Positions 37,433 through 49,007 of a stretch of 64,000 nt of DNA are shown piece by piece. The notes beneath the pieces were generated by a model. The model saw nothing but the letters and a program-made list of their open reading frames with translations, was not told where the DNA came from and did not search any database. The stretch's first letter is position 1, and each line of letters opens with the position of its first letter. The translations under genes and the position numbers were made by a program. The DNA is from Pestalotiopsis fici W106-1 (lineage: Eukaryota; Ascomycota; Sordariomycetes; Amphisphaeriales; Sporocadaceae), in NCBI RefSeq assembly GCF_000516985.1, contig NW_006917091.1, forward strand, positions 4,671,022 to 4,735,021. Direction: 5' to 3'.

Positions 37433-38635
37433 ATGATTGTCTCTTGTTTTGGTGAGCCTCCCAAGCGCAAGACCAAGAAGAGTACCAAGCCAAAGCAGAC
37501 ACCCTCACGGAAGCCGTCCAAGTTGACCGTCAAGTACTCTTTTACCTCTGATCCGGATCGACCCATGGACCTGCCTCAATACACAATGATGCCCGACGGT
37601 ACATGGCATTCCAACAAATACCCGAGTTACGTCGGTACGCAAGCCGAGTGGACTGCGGCACAGCGTCTTCAGCAACATCAGGACACGCTGAACAGCACAC
37701 TGGCTCAGATCAAGAAGACGGAAGAGAGCATGGCCAAGCTACATGGCTCGGTTGGCGATCTGAAGAAGGCACAGGCCGAGCAAGCAAAGGCGCATGATGC
37801 CCATGCTCAGAAGCAGAACGAATGTCTTGCCGAAGTCCAAAAGGTATACAATCACCTCGACTCCGCTGCCAAGCAGAGAAATGAGCGCAAGAAGATGCAA
37901 GAATGGCAACGCCAGTTGGTGCGCGAGTACGATGAAGGCAGAGAGGCCGAGCGGCAGACCATTACAAACGCCGCCCAGATTCGAAAGGAGGAGGAAACCG
38001 CCGCCACCCTTCGAGCCGTCAAGAAGGAGTGGGAAGCCGAGAAGCAGGAAATCTTGAAGCGGCGACAGCAACAGCAGCACGAGGAGGAAGAAGAGGCCCG
38101 ACGTCAGGCTGCAGAGAGCCACGCAAAAGAGCTTCGGGCGCTTCGAGAAGAGATCAAGACCGAGAGAGAGGTGGCACTCGAGCAACAGCAACAACTCAAT
38201 GCTCAGCGCAAGGCTGACGAGGAGGCGCTGGAGCGAGCTCTTCAGCGCCGCCGGCGTATCGAGGAGGAAGATCGTCAGAGGCAAGACCGAGTCCGCAGTG
38301 AGGCAGAGGACCGATATGAACGTCTCACGGAGCGTGTCCTGCGTCAACGCCACCCCGAGCGTGAGGCATCGACCACGACAGCTACCTCGGCTGGCAGCAT
38401 GTTTGATCGCGAGCGCCGCCCATACTGGGCAGGGCCAGTTGCGTCCTCACGGCGGGGGCGGCCGGTCCAGTACGTGGAATACTATCCTTACGAGTATATG
38501 CCCTGGGTAGAGGAGACTGTGGAGGAGGAGGAAGAATTCCCCTCATACTACGTCCCGAGCCCCGGCCATAAGGGGCGTCGCCGTACGACGTTACGCGGCT
38601 CAGGACGACGGGCGTACCACGCATGGGACTATTGA
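37433..38635 (+). CDS. Coiled-coil hypothetical protein
   Basis: One uninterrupted frame of 400 residues starting at the first ATG. Residues 1-35 are strongly basic (PPKRKTKKSTKPK), which could be a nuclear or nucleic-acid-binding tail. Residues about 36-65 are an unstructured Pro/Tyr/Gly-rich linker. Residues about 65-305 are a long Glu/Lys/Arg/Gln-rich helix with heptad-like spacing, expected to form a coiled coil. The C-terminal ~90 residues are rich in Tyr, Pro and Arg, with an acidic patch (ETVEEEEEF) and a basic tail. I do not recognise a named family. Codon use is GC-rich at third positions, unlike the surrounding intergenic DNA, which supports a real gene. The opposite strand is open (37739-38353) only as a shadow of the repetitive codons. 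Confidence 0.75.
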   Translation: MIVSCFGEPPKRKTKKSTKPKQTPSRKPSKLTVKYSFTSDPDRPMDLPQYTMMPDGTWHSNKYPSYVGTQAEWTAAQRLQQHQDTLNSTLAQIKKTEESMAKLHGSVGDLKKAQAEQAKAHDAHAQKQNECLAEVQKVYNHLDSAAKQRNERKKMQEWQRQLVREYDEGREAERQTITNAAQIRKEEETAATLRAVKKEWEAEKQEILKRRQQQQHEEEEEARRQAAESHAKELRALREEIKTEREVALEQQQQLNAQRKADEEALERALQRRRRIEEEDRQRQDRVRSEAEDRYERLTERVLRQRHPEREASTTTATSAGSMFDRERRPYWAGPVASSRRGRPVQYVEYYPYEYMPWVEETVEEEEEFPSYYVPSPGHKGRRRTTLRGSGRRAYHAWDY

Positions 38636-41600
38636 TGAGGGCGGTCCTGCTAGAGGCGAGTAGTCATCCGTGGATTGTATTCAACCACATAGTAGGGGGT
38701 GGAGTTTGATAGACACTTGGTTGGTGGCTCCATTTGCCGGGAGGGGACAGAAGAGACTAGATGCTTGTCAATTGATTGCGCTACGCGAGTGACAGAAGTT
38801 TGAAGACAGTATGGTATGTGGAGGGGACCCAGGCTGAGTTGATCATGGGTGCTGCCGAAGCTTGGATCTGATTGCGTCTGCCTCATTTCCGGTCCTTGAA
38901 TGGTGGAGCGATCCGGAGAGGGGGCCAGGTGCGAAACCCGGGTATGGGTGGGACTTCAATGTAATTGGGAAATGCTTCAGGTTTCCCTTTGAACTACGAG
39001 TTGTTCTGAATGCGATGCAGGTAGTATGAGAGCGTTGGTCCATGTACCACCACGCATGAAAGTAGCCATTGATGATGATTTGAAAGCAATCTTGCACGGA
39101 AAATGGAAAATGGGAAAGAATTCCCGGCGGCTGATGGGCGTGTTCAATACCTACACTACGTAGTGTACAAACTAACGTAGCTGCTTCCCGTGCTTGCATT
39201 TCAAGCCGTCTGGGCACTTGCATGGCGAAAATGTACAAGTGCTAGCTGCCACACCAACGAAAATGATCAAATTCTCTTCTCTTCTGGAACGAGGGGGGGT
39301 CAAAACGTTTGATCCATCTACTAAACTGGCAAGAAAGAAACTTCAACTTGAAAGAAGTCGACGAGATTTGATTATAAACAGCTCGTCGTGTCAAGGGGCT
39401 AATATGGTGGATGTTAGTGCCACTTATACACAGTTGCAGCGCTAGCAGTCAGTCTACCTAGTAGTTTGCAGCTGGGCCACGCCATGTAGTCCCCATAAGT
39501 TTGATTTGCCATCTTTTTGAGTCTTTTATCCTTTTGTTACGGCGTGCCTACGATATACATAATCCGAGTGAAATTTTAGGCTGTCTCGGCCGTGATGTAG
39601 TGTTGGCCAGTCATCAATAGCTTGTGTCGTATTTTGCACTCTCGCGTCTGGCGAGCTGATGGTGAGGATCAGGCAGAACGGCAACGAATGGGCTAAACAC
39701 CTCCGGTGATATGGGACTTGGGCATGTCGTGAAACGAAGGGGGCATCAATTTGGTTGCAGTGCTACTCTGTACTCTGGCCGGCTGACGGCATGAGCGTTC
39801 GCGTGGCTTCTGCTTGCGTGCAACCATGAATTTTATCTTATTTCTTATTCTGTTTTTTAATTCTTATTTGTAGTACGGTGGTACGTAATAGTAAGTAGTT
39901 TTTTTCTTCTCCCTGCCTCGCGCGAGAAAAAAAAATGGATGCTTTTTCCTTAGACAGCAGCGCAGGTACAGACGCAGCCAACCGACCCCAAACGGCTATG
40001 CAAGGTTGGGTCAAATACTACTCGGCGCGTTCTAGCTTTTGTCGGTCGCCACTTTTTTCTGCAGGAACAAAGCGTGATAGACAGGAACACAAAGATAGAA
40101 GGCCAATAGGGGCAGAGAGCCACCCACCCACCCTCTCCTCTCCCCCAGTTCCATTGCGCTATCAAATTCAGGGACCCCCGACTAGAAGATACCCATTTCT
40201 GCTCTTTTCCCGGGTGGGTATTAAAGTAGAAGGGCAATAAACAACCGGCAAACATTCGAACATGTATTGTCCAGTGCCATCACGTGTACTACTAGTTAGA
40301 GTTGGGCTCAGTCAGGGAATTGGCTTGCTGTCTGTTGCCCTGGCCTGCCCTTACTGCTCTGACAGCGGCATCGTTGAATGGAACAGAGTAGGATTTACAC
40401 GTGGAACATGAGGAGAGCTGAGACACGTTGTGAACTTTGTGAGCCATCAATTAGCCTTTCGATAGGCGTGTCTCTGTGTGCGGCCCGTTCCCCCCTTCAC
40501 TGCGCGACCACGATGAAGGTTGTGCGACCAGAAGCGACCTTTTCTATTGTCGCTCGCTCGCACGTATGTAGACGCATGGCCCCTACCTACACCATGCCAT
40601 GTGCCATGTAGGCTCAACTGTAACCGCCGCCGGCAAATGTATCAGGGCCAAGACCGCTGGCGCACCAAAGGGAGAATGGTTGCCGTTGTGATACCGTGAT
40701 TATTTATATATCAAACGAACAAGGCGGAATTCTAGATTTTCATACGAGAGAGAGAGAGAGAGCAAACAGCAAGATGCAGCGCCGATGCTAATTTGGTCAC
40801 CTCCGATAGTTGGGATTCGTGATGGCGCAAATACTAGATGCTAGGCGTAGTAAGTGTAGATCCTCAGCAGCACCGACAGGACAAGGAAATGCCTCCCTCG
40901 TTCTCGACCACTGGCAGCTCAGTCTACCATGAGGAGCTTGCGACAAGACCATAATAAGAGCCAAAAAAGATTGCAATGGAGACCTCGCTGGCCATGGCTT
41001 GGGCTGACCATGTTGGTCGACTCAAGATCCTGGCTTCGCTATCTTGATGCCCCGGCTGACATTACCTACCTGAGGTAGTACCGGGAGCAGTGTAGATCCA
41101 CATCTACGGAAGAGAAATACATCGACCTACCTAAGCAATCGGGGCCTAATGTAGGTACCACGGGCGCCCATCTTGTACCGCGCTACTTACTGACTGCAAC
41201 GCTAAGCCTGGCCCCCCTAGCACATTGCTAGTTCCCTGCTTTCTCTTTCCTTCTTTCGCAGTTTGGGTGGTCGCTTGTCGCTTGCTTGCTCTCGCTTTGC
41301 TTTTCGCGATAGAAAAGTGCTGCCATCCCCCGGTTGCGCACACACGATCCCTTCTCTCACCTCCACACTCGCTCCGCGTACTGTCCAGTCACTCTTTTGA
41401 ACAAAAACATCAATCCTTTGCATTTTTGCATACCACTTTCGTTAAAAACAAATCCAACTGTCGCATTACGCAAAGTCGATTCGATTCATCTTCGAGACCC
41501 TTCAAAACTCTAATTAAGAAGAATCCAAAACAAGCCCCCCCAAAAAACACTCAACTCAAAGAGAAGGAATAAAAAGGCCGCATATCTTTGTGTCTCTAAC

Positions 41601-41681
41601 GATCCGCTACTCAATTCGCCAATCGCAAGAATATTCATTACGACCACTTGAAGTAATATCACCTACATCACACAAGTCAAG
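38636..41681. other. Intergenic; distal part is the leader of the wall-protein gene
   Basis: No supportable gene. It contains an AG repeat at 40746-40762 and several TACCTACC-type stretches (about 41065-41160). From about 41225 to 41681 the plus strand becomes pyrimidine-rich and then CA/AAAC-rich, typical of promoters and 5' leaders of strongly expressed fungal genes. It probably serves the GPI-anchored protein that starts at 41682. Frames at 39935-40255 on both strands overlap each other and look like noise. Confidence 0.5.
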
Positions 41682-42220
41682 ATGCACGCCCCTTCGTTCC
41701 TCGTTCTCGCCGCCGGCGTTCTGTCCGCCTCGGCTCAGTCCTATGTCACCTCGACCACGAGTATCACTGCCTACGTCACCATCACTCAGTGCAACCCGAC
41801 CAACAGTGAGTACTCATGAATATTTCATAAATAAGAGAACAGAACGAATAAGCTAACATTGATCCACTAGCCGCTTGCCCTCTGTACAGCGCATCCAGCA
41901 CCTCGAGCTCAACCCCAGTGACCTCGTCTTCTGCCGTTCCCACCACTGAGTCGTCAACCTTCTCATACCCGACTTTCAACACCACCAGCGCTTACTACCC
42001 GACTGCTGGATACTCCAACGCCACCAGCTCTGCTGCTTCTTCTACCAAGGCTCACTCTTCCACTGTCGCCACCTCTGTGACTAGCGTCAAGGCCACCACT
42101 GCGACCAGCGCAACCAGCAGCTCAACCTCTGCCGCCGCCACCAACGGTGCCGTCTCATCCACTGTCAAGTCCGGCCTTCTCATGGGAGCCGTGGGAGCCG
42201 TCGTTGCCCTGCTGGCATAA
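41682..42220 (+). CDS. GPI-anchored Ser/Thr-rich cell-surface protein
   Basis: Two exons, 41682-41805 and 41871-42220, give 157 residues. The intron (GTGAGT, branch CTAAC, CACTAG) is phase 1 and joins CNPTN-TACPLY. Residues 1-18 are a signal peptide (SFLVLAAGVLSASA). The middle is dominated by Ser, Thr and Ala, with N-glycosylation sites such as NTT and NAT, and only two cysteines near the N-terminus. The last ~15 residues (GLLMGAVGAVVALLA) are hydrophobic after a small-residue stretch (NGAVSS), the layout of a GPI-attachment signal. This matches the fungal class of short Ser/Thr-rich wall or membrane proteins, which are extended and heavily O-mannosylated. The specific role is unknown. Length is ordinary for this class. 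Confidence 0.85.
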
Positions 42221-43811
42221 GCTGGGCGCTTTCGCATGAGTCTTGGGGGCTACTTGCGCACATTGGCGCGCAAAAGTTGAGAGGGGCGTCTAGGCGTTGG
42301 CTGGATGTTAGAAATAGGGCGGACATTTGAGATTTCATCGTACCTCGGCAAAAGCAAATGGTCCTCCTGGTCCTCGGAGCAAACGACCATGGACAACCAA
42401 TACCCGAACCACTTGGTTCATTTCTCTTCATGATACCATAATTATTCTTTCAGGGGACGGATGTTTGGAGACAATACCACACCGCACGTTGGACACGACT
42501 ACTCATTGGCATCGTCGGATCTATTTTACGACCACTACTGAAGCGATTCTCATTTTTTTTTTTATATATATTGTCTAAAAGATATTTTAGAAGGGTGGCC
42601 CACGGACTGGTAGATAAAGTGACCTGTAGTGGAGTCAACCGATTCTTGTTGTATACTTGATGAAGCAACAGTTCTATATAATCGAATAAAGCATCAGCAC
42701 AAACCAATCAATTAAGATGACTCAATGTTCTGTGTACCTGCAATATGGGTCTGTTGCAACTGGTGACAAGTTTATCAGAGAATTTCTGCCATGATACTCG
42801 ACTCATTTCAAAAGACCTAGTTTCTTCCTGGATACTACACAATTTGTCCCTAGATTGTAAATGGTTGCATGAGGTCGTCTGGCAGGCCTCATATTTCTCT
42901 CACATATTGATTTATCATCTCCATGACTGGTGAAACTCTGTCAATTGAGTCCAACACCTCGATGTCTCATGTTTAGAAGGCCATTAGCATTATTTGCGCA
43001 ATGATAATGAGCAGCCGTGGAGCAGATTCTCCAACATCCATCCCCACGATTATCTCATGACCATACAACGCCAGATAACCACTCATAAGCTCAAGCAGAA
43101 CAACGCACTCCATGGCATTCCCTAGCTTTACTGAAGTTATACCGTATTGAAGCATTCGTTGTTTCCGCAGCTCAGGCAAAGCGGACGGTACTTCCAATGC
43201 GGCATGCGACTGCACCCGTGGGTAGAGCTGTGGGCGCATACTGCTGTGTCGAAAGTGACGGGAGCAGGCCCATTCATACTGGTGTCTGGATGGTGGACTA
43301 CCATGTGATCTTCGCCATGGTCCATGTCGCTTCCCGCGGTGATGTGTGGTTCAGACATTCTTGTTCTTCTTCTTCTTCTTCTTCTTTGGAATTTTCCTTT
43401 TCAGGTGACTTCAATGACTTGATTTCAAATTTTGGTTTCTCGAGAGTTTTGGGGCAAATCCTGCTGGTGGTGGGATGAACTCCTGATGTATGAAGAGAGT
43501 CCAAACGTTATATAATGAAGGAAGGCCTTTGTTCTCTGCCATTGCTTTTCATGGACTTTTTGCAGTTGGAACTCTGTAGATGTTCTCATAGAGGATGAAG
43601 AGCTGGAATGGATGAAGAGAATGAGTCCGGAAAGAGCTTTCTTTGGCATCAGAAAATAACGAGGCCAACATATATCCTGTTCGTTTCGTCTGTATGTTTC
43701 CGGGCAGATTGGGGTTGCGTCGATTCTTTGAACTGTACATATTTCTCGCCTTCTCTGCGCCGTTGGTCGACTCATTCCCATGCGCTCGCATTCATGATCC
43801 AGATTGCCGGG
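42221..43811. other. Intergenic, no gene seen
   Basis: The 3' flank of the GPI-protein gene, with a T-rich and TA-rich stretch at 42549-42590. A TTC/TCC triplet run at 43362-43386 yields poly-Ser and poly-Glu frames on the two strands, which are not genes. No domain is visible elsewhere. Confidence 0.5.
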
Positions 43812-44243
43812 TCACCTCTGTCCATGCCAGGCACACCATGAGCTCTTGCGGCCAACGACAGACAATGCCAAGTGAGTCTCTGCAGCGCCGAAAACGGGTA
43901 GACTGGTGTCCATTTCAGAAAACCCACATTGCCCCTTCGAGCACTCCTCGCATAAGCCTCCGATTTCTGCCGTCTTTTCGCACTTGTGTCTGTGCCAGTG
44001 AGCGCACCGAGCAGCGGCGAGCATATTTGAGAGGACCAGATCCCAGGTCTGAGCATGATTTTTGAACTCTCCTCCGTCAGTGCTGCTCATCGAGGTCTGT
44101 GGCCTGATGCTGGCGGTGATGATGTGGCTGTAGTTGTTGAATACCACGGAGGAATCATCTTGGGATGAGCACGGCTGTTGTGCAGGCATGACTCCAGTGT
44201 GGTAAGTTGGGAGTATTTCAAGAGTGATTGCCTTTCCGCGCAT
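43812..44243 (-). CDS. Possible small Cys-rich hypothetical protein
   Basis: Open frame of 143 residues, or 125 if translation starts at the second ATG (44189). I do not recognise the family. The middle has a cysteine/histidine-rich patch: CAHWHRHKCEK, then CEECSKGQC. This could bind a metal or form disulfides, although no signal peptide is present. Codon choice from about 44150 to 43900 favours C and G at third positions, as in the real genes of this window, which is the main support. A weak GTGACC donor sits at the stop, so a further exon cannot be excluded. Treat as tentative. Confidence 0.35.
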   Translation of the reverse strand: MRGKAITLEILPTYHTGVMPAQQPCSSQDDSSVVFNNYSHIITASIRPQTSMSSTDGGEFKNHAQTWDLVLSNMLAAARCAHWHRHKCEKTAEIGGLCEECSKGQCGFSEMDTSLPVFGAAETHLALSVVGRKSSWCAWHGQR

Positions 44244-46804
44244 ATTCGCTCCGGGTGAATATTCGTATACTTGTACATGTATGTTGTGTATGTCCTCTAC
44301 TATTAATGCGGTCAGGGGGGAGGCTAATATTATAGATGAGAAGAAAGGTATCGAAAATACTTTATGGGTGCCTTTTCATCCAGAGGCGTGGCATTTCGTG
44401 TATCCTTTGCCGGGCGCCGACTAGAAATGCTGACAGTTGTGAGCCGAAAAGAACTAATGCTTAGATTTTTGGAATTCATCTTTGGCCGTCGGATGTTGTG
44501 AGTACATATTTTTATCTTCATGTGTGGATAGTAACCTCCTCCCCCCTGAGGAAAATTTAGACGTGCCAGCCACGCGGGTTTGCCGTTATCTCGCGACAGC
44601 TAGCCCTGGTCGTCAGTCTCGTCAGTTTCATCAGGCAAGCTCAGCCGGTAAGCTTGTATGTTTGCTTGACCGGAAAACTTTGCGAGTCTCCTAGGTTAGT
44701 CTCTATCACGACCTCGGTTACATGGGTGGTGGCATGGATAATGGTGATGACAAGGGGGTCCCCAAGTAGATGATGTACAGCAGCTCAACCTGGGTGAATC
44801 CTTCAGTGCAGGAAGATTTCTTAATCTCCTGGTCGGCGCGCCAACACTGTACTGCCTCACCGGGATTCGTAATCAAGAAGATCATAGAGATTGGCACCAA
44901 GGTTATAGACACAGTGACATGGGTTCAAACCCGTGCGGCTCTCCCATCTGAGAAACTTGAGACGCATACACCCATACCATTCAGAAGACTTTGCACACCG
45001 AAGCCGTATCAGGTGCCTACAGAAGCGCGGCATAATAAGGTCAAGACCTTCAGCTGCGTCATCATCCTTCCGAGAGGCCGGGCCCATCGGATTTGATCCC
45101 TGGTGGTCCGGGGTGCCCACCGCGGGTGACTTACGGGGCTGGAATGTGGGCGGTCCTTGACACATTTTGTCTGAATTATATGGTTTTCTTTCGGTTGATG
45201 GCTTCCATGGCCATTATTACCCCTTAACCATACGCGAAGATCGTGTAGGAGAGCTGATACAACGTTTTTTTTCTTCTTCTTTTTTCTCTTGGACTTGATG
45301 TAGGCTCAATCAAATATATCGCTTATTACACATCATCACCAAGAAAAGCTTCGGATGCCGGTTCCGAAGTGTAGGTAATAAGCTTATTGTCTAACGGTAT
45401 CCCAGCAATTTAGCAACATCTCAAGTCTATCATGAACAATACTTCTACTTTATTGTTTTATTTCCCAACTGATTGATCTCGTCGCGTGTGAGAAGAAGGC
45501 AAGAAAGAACGTCAGAATCTCTTTCTTGACCGTCATTTATGACTAACGTCAGAGAAGTTGCTGCGCGATACACAGACTTACTAACACTGAAGCAACCCTG
45601 ATTGGGGATAAACAGCTTGGCTTTCGAATTGATGCAAATTTCTTGAAGCACATACAACCAGCATGAGAGAACAGGATCTTCAAATGTTTGGTCCATTTTA
45701 GGGAAAGGATAACATAGTGCAATATGATAAGACTTTGATTGGTGGTCAGCTCTCATCGCAGAAGTCTTTAGGGAAAGGCTAATTGCTTTTCAATTCATAT
45801 AGGATACCGGGGCGCGGAGGGATGAGGGTTGTTGAAGACAGGTATTTTCATGGTCTAGGTCATATACACAAGTGGCTTTGAATTGTTTGATTATATCTGG
45901 GCTCGCGTAAGCATAGCCACGTCTACAAAATCATCATCGATTTCCGGAATGACAACGTCCTCGTACCCGAATGTCGACATTAACCATTCTTCACTTGGAA
46001 GTTGCTCTCATCGGCGAGTCCCAGAAATTGTGCGTTTACCGCGTGGATCTGTTTGCGTTACATCACATCTGGTCGCGTGATGGCCGTGGCGACAACTTGG
46101 TTACAGTATAGGCCGCATACGCCAAGATTCACCTTCACAGTGCCAACAGTACTGATTTATATTCTTGAGGTTTGTCCCGCTCCATCGGTATTCTTTAGCC
46201 TTGATAGACGATAGATAGCGGTGGTTGGGCGTTGATTCTCACGAAATCACTTTCGACTGGTGTCCCTTCCAAAGTACCATCAAGACTCTTCCAGGAAAGC
46301 TTAGGTTCAGTAATTATAATCCTTCCAGAAGTCATGGAAACCTTGAGCTAACCATACATCATGTTCGAGAGAAGCAAGTATGATCAAATAGGTGAACGGC
46401 AACAAGAAACCAAAAATTCACGAAGAGCAGGCGCTTAGCCACTTGCACAGCACGTATGAATATCCATCATAGGTTTGATATGGTTTTGTTTGATGGACTA
46501 ATATAATCGAGTGAAGTTTAGTGCTTGCGCACATGCTAAAGTGATCGCTTGAGAAAAACAAGAGCAAGGCATTCCTTCGTGACGTGATGATACATGAACT
46601 TCCCGTAATCTTGAGATGATTCGCTGCCGCTCTCCCTCATTTACCGCACCAATTCCGCTGGCTCCCGGACCTAATTTGTTGAAAAGACATGTCCTTAAAA
46701 ACACCCGTGTAACTCCTCTTTGGGACTCTTGACCCAGACTGGACTGGAAGACGAAGAGGCATGACAATACCTGCTGGCCGACGATGGCCTCGAGTACAGG
46801 ATAC
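44244..46804. other. Intergenic with a possible decayed gene
   Basis: No intact gene is supported. A 103-residue frame at 45445-45756 (-) begins with ATG but has AT-rich codons unlike the other genes. The minus strand at 45891-46335 has several protein-like frames interrupted by stops and is listed separately. A GGTTCAAACCC at 44924-44934 resembles a tRNA B box, but no acceptor stem pairs around it. Confidence 0.45.
45891..46335 (-). pseudogene. Possible decayed protein gene
   Basis: Reading the minus strand downward, one frame gives an open 46-residue segment beginning MTSGRIIITEPKLSWKS (46335-46198). A second frame gives TVKVNLGVCGLYCNQVVA...RPDVM, an in-frame TAA near 46060, then RKQIHAVNAQFLGLADESN. 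A third frame continues WLMSTFGYEDVVIPEIDDD to a TAA at 45893-45891. The segments abut and all have protein-like composition, but no splice pattern joins them into one open frame. A gene carrying a nonsense change and small indels would look like this, as would introns I cannot place. The family is not recognised, and chance cannot be excluded. Confidence 0.25.
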
Positions 46805-47761
46805 CTAGCTTCTCCTCTGTAGCAAACGCTTGTGTTCTTTGTAGCGTCTTCGAAATGTCTTGACGCAACTTGACCTTCTCTCCCTAGCATCCTCTTCGTA
46901 CCATTCAGTAGCCTCGTCCCGGGAAAGATTATACTCCTTGGCATAGGCATCAATCTCATCGTCCTTCTCTTTCTGTTTCTCCTTCTTCTTGGCGTCGACC
47001 GCCTTACAATGAGCGTTCCATCGAGAGCGGACAAAGGCCGCTTTATCTTGAGCTTCAAGGGACTTTTTCACCAATGCAAGCCAGTTGAACGATTCGATTG
47101 CCTCCTCGGGCACTGAGTTCTCGATGAGATACTCGTGCATTAAGACGTCCCGGCCGGCGAGACCTGGATACTTGAGAGCATTGACCAGTGAAGCGACCCG
47201 CCAGATCTTCTGGCGCTCCCGATCCCATCCCTCTCCCTGAGTATCGACGCGGGTGACCTTGACGTTATTGTAGCCTCTTGCCTGGTATGAAGCTGCCACA
47301 AAGTAGGCACTTCCCTTTTCGCTCGTCCATGACATGAAGGGGCTCGGATCACGCGACTTCCAGTTGCAGTGCAAGATGAATTGAGCCGCAAAATACGGCG
47401 GAGGTGCGCCGTTTTGGCCTCTGGACCTGAGGCCACCATAGGGCTGGCCGTCATGGGTGGCTCGCCACAGGTATCTTGGGAGATTCTCACCCCCAGCAGT
47501 TGTAATATCGATGCTGGGGCTGATCATGGCCCGGCCGAATGAGATACCAGAGCTGGGGTACCCGTGGGTGGTTTCCTTTGGAAGATCTTGGTAGAGCTGC
47601 GTGAGCTCACTCGTGTCTCCCTTGGCCCAGACGACAAAAGGGTGAACGGGATTGATCTTGGTCCGCTTCACCCACGCAGTGATCTCTGGCTCATCCTCGA
47701 TAGCCGTTTCATTGTGCTTGCAGTGGAGCACCTGGTATGTCTCCTGAGGAACGAGAGCCAT
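46805..47761 (-). CDS. DUF7587-like fungal protein
   Basis: Single frame of 318 residues from the first ATG. The central part (about 94-235) follows the pattern of the fungal DUF7587 region: an opening RYLWRATHDGQPYGG, then PFMSWTSEKGSAYFVAA, an alternating strand with KVTRVDT, a Trp-containing element (KIWRVASLVNAL) and a closing segment near EYLIENSVPEEAI. The C-terminal ~80 residues are a highly charged helix with KKKEKQKEKDDE and a basic tail. No function is established for the domain in fungi. No signal peptide or membrane segment is seen. Assignment rests on remembered pattern, not a search. It could also be an orphan family. It stands alone, with its promoter side facing the end of the Smr-domain gene. 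Confidence 0.6.
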   Translation of the reverse strand: MALVPQETYQVLHCKHNETAIEDEPEITAWVKRTKINPVHPFVVWAKGDTSELTQLYQDLPKETTHGYPSSGISFGRAMISPSIDITTAGGENLPRYLWRATHDGQPYGGLRSRGQNGAPPPYFAAQFILHCNWKSRDPSPFMSWTSEKGSAYFVAASYQARGYNNVKVTRVDTQGEGWDRERQKIWRVASLVNALKYPGLAGRDVLMHEYLIENSVPEEAIESFNWLALVKKSLEAQDKAAFVRSRWNAHCKAVDAKKKEKQKEKDDEIDAYAKEYNLSRDEATEWYEEDARERRSSCVKTFRRRYKEHKRLLQRRS

Positions 47762-49007
47762 CCTGGAAGCTTGGCATGAGGTCGGGTTTATGTGTGTTCG
47801 TTATGATGGAAAGGGCAGGCAGAAACGTTTTGGGGTGTAGTATGTAAGAAATGGAAAACACAGAATTGTATCTTCTCACTCTGGAAAGGGAAGGTACTTG
47901 AATCTGAAAACAGTTGAGTTCTTGCAACGTCTGGCTGTTCGTTGGATAGATTCAGATCAAGGCCGTTGAATGACTGAGAATGAAGGACTGAATGGGAAAA
48001 ATAAGAGAGAGTAACGGGTGGATTCAGGGTAGATAGACTATTGAGAGACGCAGATTTGAGTTGGAAGTGTTGTTTCGAGCCGATAGTGAATAGTCAATGT
48101 GCTGATTCCCTTGTAGATGACGACTGGATTATTGAGACGAAGGGTTGCACTTCGAGTAGATACAGAAAGAGAGTAACCTCTGGGTAATAGAAACTGAGGA
48201 TGGAAGGAGCGGAAAGAATGAGAGCGGCTGATGGATTGACTTGAGGGAAACAGGTAGAACTTGTGCTTGCGTGATATGTATAAAGTTGGAAAATATTGGT
48301 AAGAGGAAGAATGGGTGGTCATGAGTAGACTCAAGGAAGAGAGTCATTGACGATGAAGATGAACTTGAATGAAGAGGAAACGATGGGATCAGTCCTCCTT
48401 AGAATCTGTTGCTCGGAAGATATGTGGTGGGTAAGAAGGGGTTCTCATCTGGGTTTTTAGACATTGATGAAGTTACGGGAATGATTCCCTGACATGAAGG
48501 GAAGTGTAACTTCAAGTCGATGATAGTTCTGCTGCACAATTTGTGATATTTATTTGACCAATGGCCAAGTAGGCAAGAGCTTCTAAGGGCAAGTGCAGGA
48601 AAAAAAAAAGGGGGATTTTTCAATTTAACTTCTGGTTCTTGTTTGTAATTGCTACTATAATAGGTATGAAGAAAATGTCTGATGTCGAACGGCAAGTACG
48701 CAATCGTTGATAGACTCCGGATCAAAGTGACAGAGGAGACAATCACAGTTGGGAAGAACATATCTCAGACTTGGACGAGACTACAGTACTCACTATACTA
48801 CACACTGTCACGGCGGTCGATGGTATGTTTAGTATATATTGCTTGGTACCTACATGCTTGGTCGACTTCACAGAGCAGGGCTTGCATAGTTTCCACATCG
48901 CTTGTATGGCCAGTCAGCTGGGCACGGCGAGTGTATCGATCAGTGGATGAATCTTGTTACAGTATTTGATTTGTGATTTGTTTGATAAATTCTTCCGCTC
49001 AGGCTGA
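47762..49007. other. Intergenic, no gene seen
   Basis: Lies between the start of the DUF7587-like gene and the 3' end of the Smr-domain gene, so it serves as the upstream region of the former. Overlapping minus-strand frames at 48038-48347 are Ser/Phe/Leu-rich translations of purine-rich plus-strand DNA and are not supported as genes. There is a poly-A at 48600-48609. Confidence 0.5.

Noticed and set aside
37739..38353. 204-residue Leu-rich frame opposite the coiled-coil gene
   Set aside because: Leu-rich translation is the complement of Glu/Lys/Gln codons.
36598..38886. Similar minus-strand peptide ends (PYYMVEW and PYYVVEY) at 36.6 and 38.7 kb
   Set aside because: Nucleotide similarity is limited to about 30 imperfect bases, so no repeat can be supported.
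44918..44950. tRNA-like GGTTCAAACCC
   Set aside because: The T stem does not extend beyond two or three pairs and no matching acceptor strand lies upstream.
45445..45756. 103-residue ATG-started minus-strand frame
   Set aside because: AT-rich codon use unlike the window's genes, no domain.
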